Shown: piece by piece, positions 40,534 to 64,000 of the stretch
How the letters are laid out: every line of letters starts with the position of its first letter
Numbering within the stretch: position 1 is the stretch's first letter
From: Pelodera strongyloides
Taxonomy: Eukaryota; Nematoda; Chromadorea; Rhabditida; Rhabditidae
Reading direction: 5' to 3'
Length of the DNA stretch: 64,000 nt
Assembly (NCBI GenBank): GCA_036852015.1
Contig: JAANDG010000141.1
Coordinates: forward strand, 124,001-188,000
Position numbers and translations under genes: made by a program
The notes under the pieces: generated by a model
The model's database searches: none
Told to the model about the DNA's origin: nothing
What the model saw: the letters and a program-made list of their open reading frames with translations, nothing else

Positions 40534-42354
40534 AAGAAACAGTTATTAGAAAGAATGAAACACTTAGGCGTTGCCTTCAAAGGCATTCTTCGCTCTAATC
40601 TTCCTTCGTCCTCCAGCACTGATTCAGCATTCTCATTCGGATGTCTGATTCTGGTTAAGGGATGAATCGATCCCTTCGCGCCCGGCAGACATATCTTCTT
40701 TGAATCTTCGACTCTTTTTTCCTCCTTCCCAGCCAAACCACGCCCATTTTCACACCGAGCTAAGTATCCAAGTTAGGGCTTGCAAAGTTCACATCAAAGT
40801 ACATAAACTGCGCTAATGTGTTCTCTTCGAAAATTAAGCTAATTGCAAGCCATTTTAGAGGTTTTTTTTCGAATTCTTCACAGCAAGAGTACATGAGGCT
40901 CAGTTTCGTGTATGGTACCTGGGAAGAAAATTTAACTGAAATTCTGTATGGATCTAATACAAAGAATGAAGCCGAATGCCTAGTGTGCCCGTGCATTTGT
41001 ACTGTCCGAAATATATGATGTCTCATCGAGGCGAGTCGGCGCGATATATTTCTCTTCCTCCTATTTTATTGTCCGATAATCGATTCGTAGCATTGCCCGT
41101 CCTCAAATGTGTCAGCTCTAACACATCCTCCCTAGACTGTATTATGATTCGTTTTTTTCATAAATATTTTTTTTTTTTTGCATTTAATTTCACTTGATTT
41201 GATGCACATTCAGTGGAACACTAAGTCCCCTCGCATTGTGCGGAATATGCTGTTGGTAATGGATATTTGGCACATTCAGATCCATTGGTTAGAATAGTCA
41301 CTAGTAGCCAAGCGGCCCTCCCTGTCACTCACCTTTCGAACGCGCATATGACCTCAGTCGGCCGTCCCCTTCCTTACCTGTGTGCACCCCTGCATGCACT
41401 GTGGTGTGGTCTGTATGCATTATCGATCCGTGGGGCTGAGTCACGACCTTGCCTTATCTGGGTGTCCTACCCTTTCCCTACCACTCTCTCTCTCAACCAC
41501 ACTGGACGCTTACCTGTACCAAAGAATAAAAAACAAAATGCACAACAACCCATATAATGTTAAAATGGGCACGTGCAATTTAAGCTGAAACGGCGTATTT
41601 TTTCTTAAACGTGACCGGCTTCTAGTTTTTTTTTTCAGTTATCATTCTAGGTAGATAACATTCGTAGGCTCTCTCGCAACAGAAAGTTAAGCTTGGATCC
41701 TTAGAAGTTGTCTATGTCGCAACATCATCCGTAAAAATCTCGGCTAGACGCTAGATTTGCTATACTGTGTTGTACGTATTAACAGTACTTTCAGGTACAA
41801 ATAGACCAAAACTATTCCCAAAATTTTTTGCTCGCTACGGTTTGTTTTCCGTGATCGATAAGGAAGTTTAAGCTTTTATTCCCTTTTTTTAGTTTCCTTC
41901 TGCAGGTTGTTCGCTCGCTTATCAGCAATCTTTCTTCTCGTATCTTTTTTGTTGGTATTTTCGGATAGTTCAAAGGACGCTTATAGCATGTGAAATAAGC
42001 ATTTTGACCGGTCACTACAAGTGGGTTTGCGTTTTAAAAATTGTTTTGTGTGTAGGGGAACTAGCTACGCTTGTCTGGGTATGTCCTTCTTTGGCTCTGA
42101 TCGAGAAATTCTGGTGCTTCCATTTGTTGAATGGGGACTCAATTTTTGTGCTCGTCTCTCCATTCGTCACCCATGGGAAAATGCTATTCATCTCCCCTTT
42201 CAAACGCTCATTTCAACTTCAATAACTTTGTTTCTTTCCGGATACCTTAAACATGTCTTTGATCGTAATTACAATAAGATTTGTATTCTCTTTGGATTGG
42301 GATCTTTGGAACGGTTTGATGTTTCCTCGTCAGATTGTTTACGGAACGTGACGT

Positions 42355-42660
42355 CTGATCATAATAACCTGGTCTCGTCGTATGATGTCATGTTATTGTC
42401 GGGGAACACCATTTCCTACCTTTGTCGTTGGTACCCCTAGCAGAGACTACTCTCCCTACCAGCCGCGAGCATAATAACCTGGTCTCGTAGAATGATGTCA
42501 CGGTGTTGTGGGGGAGCGCCCTTTCCTACCTTTGCCGTTGGTACCCCTAACAGAGACTACCCTCTCTACCAGCCGCGATCATAACAACGCGGCTGCTTCC
42601 AATGATGTCATGCTATTGTGGGAACACCCTTTCCTACCCCACCTCACTAAAAGAAGCCTA
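42355..42660 (+). repeat. 110-base tandem repeat, nearly three copies
   Basis: ATAATAACCT anchors fall at 42361 and 42471, and the variant ATAACAACGC falls at 42581, so the period is 110 bases. Each unit also holds ATGATGTCA, CCTTTCCTACC and, in two, TTGGTACCCCTA. The third copy diverges toward its end. A further copy lies at about 43000-43110. Confidence 0.88.
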
Positions 42661-42689
42661 CCAGTCGCCCGATCCTATTTTATTAGTTT

Positions 42690-43190
42690 GGAGGCGGCCA
42701 TACCGACCGTTGGTTCCCTGGTTGACATGCAAACCCACAGTCGCCCTACTGTGCTCTATCGCAATTACCATAAGATTGGAATTCTTATACCGTGCCACTG
42801 TATAAGATTCAACTTATATAGCTAGCATCTTCATAGCCATGTTTAGTTAGTAATTATCAATGATTTTTTTTTCATTTATTGATAATTTATTTCAGTATTC
42901 AGTTGTACATTTGTATTATTTACTCTAGGTTTTCATTGGTTTGGGACCAGATTGGAACTGCCTGATGATTCACCATCATCTTGTTGACAGAACATGGCGT
43001 CTGATCATAATAACCTAGTCTTGTCCAATGATGCCACGTTTTTGTCGTAACACCCTTTCCTATCCCACCTTTAACAGAAGCCTTCCCTCCCTACCAGCAC
43101 GGGCCTGTCCTATTGTATTAGTTGTGAATCGGCACCTACCCACCGTTGCCTGGTTGACATGCAAATCCACAGTCGGTCTGCCATCGTACA
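42690..43190 (+). repeat. Diverged dispersed copy of the 110-base repeat region
   Basis: GGCGTCTGATCATAATAACC near 42996 matches GACGTCTGATCATAATAACC near 42350, with similar flanks on the left. To the right, TGGTTGACATGCAAA and CACAGTCG occur both near 42720 and near 43150. The pattern suggests a larger segmental duplication of several hundred bases that included the tandem units, followed by divergence. Confidence 0.7.
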
Positions 43191-45032
43191 CTGCTTGTTT
43201 GGCCTCGTTTCCATTGCCTCTGCCTGCTCTTCACTATTTTGACTCTACTCATTCCTTAATTTTCCTTGTTTTTTTCAGCCATTCGCACACAAGGAAAATT
43301 TTCTTCACGGGATTGAATAATACTGTTCATTCTTGACATGTTCTATGCGTATTGCTTTGTAGCCGTTTTTTCTTCAAAGAAGCCCAATGGACTTTTTCTG
43401 TATATGGAGGTTCCCGGATTAGCAATGATACTTATCCATATTGAAGCAAATAGAAGATATCGGTGACTTTGTACATTGTAATTTATCCATATTGCTTAAG
43501 TCCGCATCCTACCTATTAACGTATGATTCTATTATTGTACGTTTTTGCATCACGCATATAATATTGCTTACTCCGTGTTTGGTGTCGTTTGCTTGTTTCA
43601 AAGTTTCAATGCCTACTTCGCAGACCTTTTTTATTTTATCTCCCACCCTTTCTCAAATGTTCTTTTTGTATGTCAATCAAAGTCGTTTGTCTTGATGCAA
43701 GCATGTAAGTCGGCCCCTTCCTGTGGATGTGTCAAGCATCTGATTTTTCCTCTGCGTGCCAATGCTTTATTTTCACTAAATCAAATTTGGTGACGTATCC
43801 ATTCGGGGTCCGTAATAAGGCGTTTTGTATTAACTTTTGCAAAGTTGTATTATCATGCGTGACAACTAGAGTTTGCCTATTTTTTCTTATCTGCTCACTA
43901 CGATGTACACCCACGAGACATTGTCCACTTTTACTTCGCAGAAGAACTCCGTATCCGTAGCAACATGTTAAAAAGTACAATTTTCACCACTAGATAGTCG
44001 GGCTTGTGGCTCTCCTCATTCGAACAACAAGCACTTCTTTAGGAAAACTTTGCATTTCCTTTCTAGTGGTCAGTGGGATCACTAGCGGGAAAACAAAAGA
44101 AGAGTGGCAATTTCCCTTGAATACTTGATATCGAGGTCGTTCTTTCCAAGTCCATGCCACACTTCACACCACGCCTCGTTGTACGAACGTAACATTTTTA
44201 TCGCTCTTTGTCTCGCCTTCTGGCCTCTTCATCAAACTTTGTCCATTCATTTGTTATGATCCACATGATCGACCTTGTCACTAAAACATCCACCCGCCGG
44301 CCACGTTATTGTTTGTAATTCCGGGCTCCAGCTCCTTGATGTTTAGGTCATATGATGTGCCTACACACTCCGAGAGAATTAGCACATCAGCTTAGCGTCC
44401 CGTCGGTCGGCCAGTTTACATGTTTGTATGATGACTTCCTCTTTCCTCCCGCTGCCTCTTTATTCTATTCCCCTTCTTTATTCAACCCCTTCATTCCTTC
44501 ACGTGTAAAAGGTTCGCCTCGAACCCGATCGATCCCTCCTTCCGTCACGCACTCTCAAACACTTTATCGCCACAAAATCTTGTTTTCATTCATTTTTTTT
44601 TCGTTGATAACGGCAGCTATTCTTCTCTAAGCGTAGCAAGTTATGCTTGCTATTATTAGTTTCCCCCAAACCGCGTTGTGTTTAGTTGCACATTATGTGC
44701 AAAGTGCTACTTGTTATTTTCGATCCTTTTTTCGCCACACGACCGGCCCTTCACCTAGTTGTCATGCAAATTTATTTTGCGCCTCTAAGTCATCGCCAGT
44801 CTATTCCCGAAACGAGTCGATGCTTTCTTTTTTAATATTATTTTATATGTAGTACTTTTTCTGCTTTTTCAAGGTAGAACACAGGCCAATTTTATTTGAC
44901 AGAATGAAGTGTGTTCGATTCGTATTCACCCTGTGCTATGATGTTTCCCATTAAAATACAATATTTTCTAAAAGAGGTACGGCGACTTCCTCTATTCACT
45001 TATTAATTCCGTTCCGGTCCAACACAATACCA

Positions 45033-45050
45033 CCCCCCCCCCCCCCCCCC
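45033..45050 (+). repeat. 18-base poly-C run
   Basis: An uninterrupted run of 18 C lies in the pyrimidine-rich region. Its length may vary, or may be wrong because of sequencing slippage. Confidence 0.95.
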
Positions 45051-46325
45051 GATCTGCCCTGTGCTATTCTGTTGTTTGTTTTTCGCAGTTTTTCCTCTTG
45101 GATTCCTTTCTCAACCCGCTCATTTGTCAGTAGCAGGTGTTCCTGGCTACCCGTTCCCTCGTTTTTATTCACCACACTACCATCCCAAAATATATTCCTC
45201 GTCGATCTGTTAGAGATCGAGATTTTTTCTCACTCCAGGACACAACATTTCCTCATTTATCTCTATTTCCCCTCTCAATATTCGAAAAGCTCGCAATGCA
45301 ATCACTCCATCGCATTGATGAGTGATCGCATAAGTTAAGTCAGAGATATTATCCCAATTCTGTGGTTTCTATTATGTTTCTTATCTTTGAAAGCTGTCGG
45401 TTTAGCCGTTGTGTCCATGAATAACGTGCACTCCAAATACGCTATAATCTGCAATTTCTGTTTTCATCGCGTGCGACTGAAATACATAACATAACCATCT
45501 CATCGCATATTGGGGCTCATAAACAAATCCAAAACTGCGGCTTTGCGTCACGCTTATTTTGTAGCCAGTGATTACCGTAGTATGATTGCTGGTTCCCCAG
45601 CGTTCCACGGCCATGATGAATCTCACTTATTAAAACCGTTCCCGAATCACAGTGCATTGCTTCCCATCAGTGGTTCCTCATGCCGGATTTCCTCACACTT
45701 GCCGGATAAAGACATATCAGATGCACCTTGACCCCGCAAAAGTGGCTGCATCTAACCTTTCTCGTGATGTTTATCTCACCTTGTGTCGCGTCGTCTTCTT
45801 GATCACCCGAATAATCTGGGTCCCTAACGTTTTCCCGGGTGATCGATGATCGTTTTTATCATTGAACAACAGGAGCTTAAGTACTATTAAAAATCATATC
45901 CAAGCTCCTCTCGGTTTGTAGTTAGGCTTCTGGATTGTATCCATTCGCTTCTTCTTTCCTAGCAAGATCGATTCTCTTTTCCCATTTCATTTCGTTAGTG
46001 CACGGTCCCAGATGTAGTTCTCTACTAAACGAGGCATTGCCCTTTGACCCGCCCGTTTCTGTGTATTTAGCCTATTGGAAGTGCCAATGTGTCTTTGGTG
46101 GACTGCATTGTCACAAATATATTTGACCTTCTGAGAATTGAATCGTATGCATTTCGATATTATCTTCGATTCCTTCAGTGAATACTCGAGAAAATGTTTG
46201 TATTGGCCGTAAATAAACATTACTCTGACGTAGCTCAGTTCTGGCATCATGGGATACATGCCTGCAGTATCTGTACTATTTGCGAGAAAAACTGCACATT
46301 TTTGCCTTTTAGTGCAATTATATTT

Positions 46326-46557
46326 CTAAATCATCTAGTACATGTACTTCTTTTCTAAATCGTGTTGCACATTTACTTCTTTTCTAAATCATGTAGTACA
46401 TGTACTTCTTTTCTAAATCATGTAGTACATCTACTTCTTTTCTAAATCATGTAATACATGTACTTCTTTTCTAAATCATGTAATACATGTACTTCTTTTG
46501 TAAATCATGTAGTACATGTACTTCTTTTCTAAGTCATGTAGTACAGGTACTATTTTT
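46326..46557 (+). repeat. 29-base minisatellite, about eight copies
   Basis: The unit is CTAAATCATGTAGTACATG followed by TACTTCTTTT. Copies start every 29 bases from 46326. Most differ by one to three bases; the second (TCGTGTTGCACATTTACT) and the last differ most. Each regular unit contains the palindrome GTACATGTAC. Confidence 0.93.
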
Positions 46558-47565
46558 CCCGTTAGCGAACATTATCTCAATATAAATATATGCATCACTG
46601 TAGAACTTAAGGATGGCATCATAGTTCACGCTTTAAATCTTTATATTGTAGGTCATCGATTGAAATATTTAGATATCTGTGTTTTATGTCGGCATAATTA
46701 ATCCAAACGCTTAGCACAACGTTTAGCATTACTATATATGCATTTATTACCGCCACATAGAATGCAGAAATCAGTTGTCGGTCTATCAGTTTGACAGCGC
46801 ACCACGTTTTTCCATTTTTAGACATTTGTTTTGTTCACCTCTATTTATGCTCATGTACCCAACGCCTGTTATTGACAAATTTTATACAATTTATGTGTTT
46901 TACTAAGAGTTTTGTATTTTCGATCAAGTGGCGCGGTTTCTTTTATTTGCGGTCGTGTCTGCATCTCAAAACACGCGGATGAAACACCGTACTCAATTCG
47001 ATGCGCATGCGATCAAATATGCGAGGGAAGCTCCCCATTTTTGCTCCTTTACTTAGACCCCCCGACGTAGCAGAACAAAAATCGCGAAGGCATCTTTTTC
47101 CCTTAAAGAAAACATGTTTTAGCACAGCATGTAGGAAAATCCCAGTGTATTATTTATGAGATTTTACTTATCTGGTTCCTTCGTCTGTGCCTTACGCAAT
47201 AAATTACATGAGTCATTATTGATTTTCAATTGACCAAAGCCTGTCAGCTATTTTGTTACTAGAGTCTGAGAATGTTTTTAGTAAGGTTACTTTACCCTGA
47301 AAAATGTTCATTATTTTTTGCAAAGATTCATCTCCATACGCTAGTTCTATAGCGTCATATCTGTCATACGCACATTTTTATTTTCTCCGCTTCGTGCACT
47401 TTTCTCAACCTTTGTGGTAATCGTTGGTTATTCGCTGAGATTAACTGTGTATCTTCTTAGTTCGGGAACCATCCATAAATAGCGTTTGTTTCAGTGCGCA
47501 AAGGTGCCAACGTGTAGGGGTGGTGGTAGTGAGTCTCTTATTTTGTCAACACAACCCCACCCACC

Positions 47566-61111
<13,546 letters not shown>

Positions 61112-62602
61112 AGATGGCCGAAAGTCGGAGATGGATTTCAGTTTTCCTTGTATTTACAAACTGCGTTGTGACACATTTCACTTCTGATTTATTTATCTTT
61201 GTGTTATTTTTTCAATATATGTGTGTCTACTGGATATCTGAGTAAGTTGTGCGTAATGTCTGCTGAATTGACAATAAGCTTTAATTTTCTAATGAAACAA
61301 GAACACCGAAGACTCCTCATATATCCATATTTTGATCATCTTTTTAATTTGCTGCATGTTTTGCTAATTTTTTGATCATTGAGCTATTGCATGTGCCGTG
61401 TGGTTCAAAGTTTCCCTATGTGATTCTCGCAATTTTAATAACATTTTCGTGTCATTATCCTCATTTTACTTGCAATTGTTGTTTATCGCATCTGCTTTTT
61501 TTACCGCATCGAATATTTATTGTTGATTTGTACATACTCGTAGGTGTATGAAGCTATCGTATTCCTTGTACTAGCCTCTCTTGGTTAGCCACTCAACCCT
61601 GCAGCTGTCTACTTTTCTATCAGAAAGTACACTGCCACCGCCGTTTGCTTCTCTACCGTTTCATCAGATATCTCTATCTCTGATGACTTGTGTGTCTGTG
61701 CCTTTATTAATGTTAACCTTTATTGAACTACTAATTCTACTGAAAACAAAGCTACTAATAACTGTCATTTTGTTGTGAAGAAACTCAGTCATTTATTCTG
61801 CATTATTGTTCGGAAAAACGTAAATGTGGTAGTTGTAGATTACGCGCAAATTATCACTTGTATATTTTTGGCTGCTGTTATATTTATGTTTTACCTTTGA
61901 TGCTTCAAAAAGCTATACTTGTGAGCAGCTATATTACGTTAATTTTGTTTATTTTTGTTTGCGTTATCCTCACGAGGTCACCCAGTTTTTTTTTTGTCAA
62001 AAATTCCACACTTTATTTATTGTACGTTAACGGATATTTGTTAATAAATGTGTAATATGTTATTATATCTGTGTTGTTTATTACATGACAAAAGTAAGCC
62101 GTGCTTCATTGGAAGATCAACGAATGAATTTTCTTGTAAACAAGAACTGGTTTCGACTCAAATTTCGGTGGCTAATTACCCTAATTGTGAACAATTAACA
62201 GTGTGCCAAGCTTATTTGCATACAAGAGGCAATGGTCTGGCAATTCATTCAGAATACCAAGTTGCCTCCAGCCTGTTTTATTTATGTCTTCACAACGTCG
62301 AAAAGGTAGGATATAAATTTATATCAGATCGCTGCTGCTGCATGGGGGTTCCGTAATGGAAATCTGATGAAATTCTTTGTTTTCAATCAAAAAATGATTG
62401 CCCATAAAGGTTTAATGGACTATGTTGGAATTTGTGCTCAAGTTTCTTTCCTTTATATATACCATCATGCGAACTACTTATTGGTATGCTCTAGCATACT
62501 TGGTGGCTAATGATAAGTACAGCAACGAAACACCCAGAATTCATGTAGCTAGTTTACAGTTGTATTGCACATTTGTTCTCTAGTCCGTTCTTCGTTTTTC
62601 AG
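61112..62602. other. Intergenic region or 5' part of the bHLH-PAS gene
   Basis: The Scribble stop is on the left; the first recognised bHLH-PAS exon is on the right and starts in mid-codon. The region should hold the Scribble 3' UTR plus the first coding exon or exons and promoter of the next gene. I could not identify them. The sequence is T-rich with no clear motif. Confidence 0.45.
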
Positions 62603-63862
62603 AGAATTCTCGTTCCGCAGCTCAGCAACAACGTCGTATACTGAATAGTGAATTTGTTGAATTGTCCAAAGAACTTCCACTAGCCAAGGAAATATGCGCA
62701 GAACATATTGATAAGGTGATGATAGCCTATAATTACAACAATTACAATGATTGACGTTATTAGTGTTATTTCCGTGCTTTATTAATTTATTATGCGCTTA
62801 CATCTATTTTTAGACCACAATGGTACGCCTTGCGGCTTCGTACATAAAGAGACACCAACTAATATCCTTTGGATTGCCACAATATGGTAAATGAATTCCG
62901 TTCAATTTATGTAAATAGCGAAGTGGAAGAAATGAATTGAAGAAAAAACCAACTTGTTGTTTTCAGAAGTTGTCTCGCAACTTTCGAGTGAATGCCTGGA
63001 GGTAAGTACAGAAAAACGCCACATTTCCTATCTCTCCCACATATTTGACAATTGACTTCTTGGTCGTTCGCATTTTCATAATTGACTGTTTACAGGTACT
63101 CGATGGTTGTCTTTTTATCGTCGATTCTCTCTATGACATTCTCTATGTGAGTGAAACAATCAGTATTTACCTGGGACTCTCACAGGTGTGTAAACCTTAC
63201 AGTAACTTAGTAATGATCTTAATATGTGTGCTTAATAATATAATAATATAATAATAATTTATAATAATATTATAATATAATAACTTCTAGAGAAAAAAAT
63301 GAAACGTTACTTCTTTACAATTTCAGGTTGAAATGATCGGCAACCAATTCGTCGACTACTTCCACTGGGAGGACAGACAGTTCGTAAGAAGTGTTCGTTT
63401 CAATCACAATGTATTGATTGATTCAGCTATTGTTTTACTGATCTACTGTAGCAAGCCCTCACCAACATCATGCAAGTTCACGCTGATGAACGAAAACTGT
63501 GTTTTCAGCTGTTTGATCGTCTTTGCAACGAGATACAGCCATGTCAGATGGCAGCTCGATTCAAATCTTCCCTGACAAAAAGAGCCAATAAGGCGACTTC
63601 CAGAGCCTGTCTGGGATACAAGGTAGGGCTCGAATATAAACTAAATTTGATGATCAATAACCTAGTTCTATTAAAATAAAGAATAAGTAAGACATTGACT
63701 ATTTATTCAGGTGGTTTCAATGGAAGCAGTCACTATGTCTGGATGTATACTTCTCTATTGCCGTCCTCTTCCCTCACTTCTCTACTCGTCTGTTCCTCTC
63801 CCTCCATCGTCCCTCGTCATTTCGGTCATGCTCGATTTCACGATCACCTACGCCAGCACTGA
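62603..63862 (+). CDS. Class I bHLH-PAS transcription factor (HIF/SIM/TRH type), partial
   Basis: Seven joined exons: 62603-62715, 62814-62886, 62967-63001, 63096-63185, 63327-63383, 63452-63622 and 63711-63862. The start lies upstream of 62603 and the gene appears to continue past the window end. The first two exons give a basic region and helix-loop-helix (SRSAAQQQRR, EFVELSKELPLA, HIDKTTMVRLAASYIKRHQ). Exons 3-6 give PAS-A: LEVLDGCLFIVD, ILYVSETISIYLGLSQVEMIGN, DYFHWEDRQ, then FKSSLTKRA and GYKV. The start of PAS-B may be MLDFTITYASTE in exon 7. A GTTAGT donor at 63863 precedes an in-frame stop at 63888, so splicing onward is expected. The family dimerises with ARNT/AHA-1 and binds DNA. 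The sub-family is uncertain: PAS-A looks closest to SIM or HIF. The basic region lacks several expected charged residues. Confidence 0.9.
63233..63283. repeat. ATA/ATT-rich simple repeat in a bHLH-PAS intron
   Basis: Irregular AATAAT and ATAATA repeats fill part of the intron between the exons ending at 63185 and starting at 63327. Confidence 0.8.
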
Positions 63863-64000
63863 GTTAGTGATCGAAGATATACTGTACTGACGGCAAAATG
63901 TTTTCTCGTGAGAAATACCTGCCAACTCTGATGCATCGAGTGTTCCGGAATAAACGTGAATCGATAAACAACTTTGGAACGGTGTGAATCCGAGACACAT

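Larger units (their letters stand above)
38375..47565. other. Long pyrimidine-rich gene-poor region before the Scribble gene
   Basis: About 9 kb with no exon chain that I can support. From about 39.4 to 46 kb the plus strand is strongly C+T-rich, with few G or A runs. It carries tandem repeats, a poly-C tract and a minisatellite (entered separately). Open frames here (for example 42021-42440 plus and 39484-39233 minus) are explained by repeat or skewed composition and show no family motif. A TTTCAG acceptor near 47490 suggests that the Scribble mRNA starts with a 5' UTR exon or a trans-spliced leader. Confidence 0.5.

Noticed and set aside
42021..42440. 139-codon open frame on the plus strand
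   Set aside because: It runs into the 110-base repeat array and lies in pyrimidine-skewed DNA where stops are rare. No family pattern was seen.

Overview
The window looks like nuclear DNA from an animal, most likely a nematode. All six recognisable genes are broken into many small exons (usually 40-200 bases). Introns open with GT and close mostly with a short TTTCAG-type acceptor, as in nematodes. No prokaryotic features, CRISPR array, viral genome or complete transposon was seen. Exon models were built by hand: candidate splice sites were joined only where the reading phase and the protein family pattern both agreed. Coordinates are therefore precise but untested against RNA.

Left part, minus strand: a 17-beta-hydroxysteroid dehydrogenase 12-like short-chain dehydrogenase (about 6.6-11 kb, first exon not found); the poly(A)-specific ribonuclease PARN (15.1-21.7 kb, 17 exons, 575 residues); and quiescin sulfhydryl oxidase QSOX (27.5-32.2 kb, 17 exons, 697 residues, with signal peptide and C-terminal membrane anchor). 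Right part, plus strand: a KICSTOR subunit 2 (C12orf66) homologue (35.5-38.4 kb, 13 exons seen); a full-length Scribble/LET-413 LAP protein (47.6-61.1 kb, 34 exons, 1,454 residues, leucine-rich repeats plus four PDZ domains); and the 5' part of a class I bHLH-PAS transcription factor (62.6 kb to the window end).

Transcription diverges from about 32-35 kb, and base composition changes there: the plus strand is A/purine-rich on the left and T/pyrimidine-rich on the right. The long gene-poor stretch at 38.4-47.5 kb is strongly C+T-rich and holds a 110-base tandem repeat with a distant copy, a 29-base minisatellite and an 18-base poly-C run. The genes do not form one pathway: secretory disulfide formation, mRNA/piRNA 3' trimming, lipid/steroid reduction, nutrient signalling to TORC1, epithelial polarity and transcription.

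The most interesting points are: a Scribble with four PDZ domains where C. elegans LET-413 has one; a perfect 21-base copy of the QSOX acceptor-leader-start segment inside QSOX intron 1 that opens a reading frame directly into exon 2 without the signal peptide; two introns that seem to use GC-AG splice sites; a 61-base direct duplication that copies an exon end with its splice donor; and a bHLH-PAS protein whose DNA-contacting basic region has lost several charged residues. I found no convincing wholly new system.
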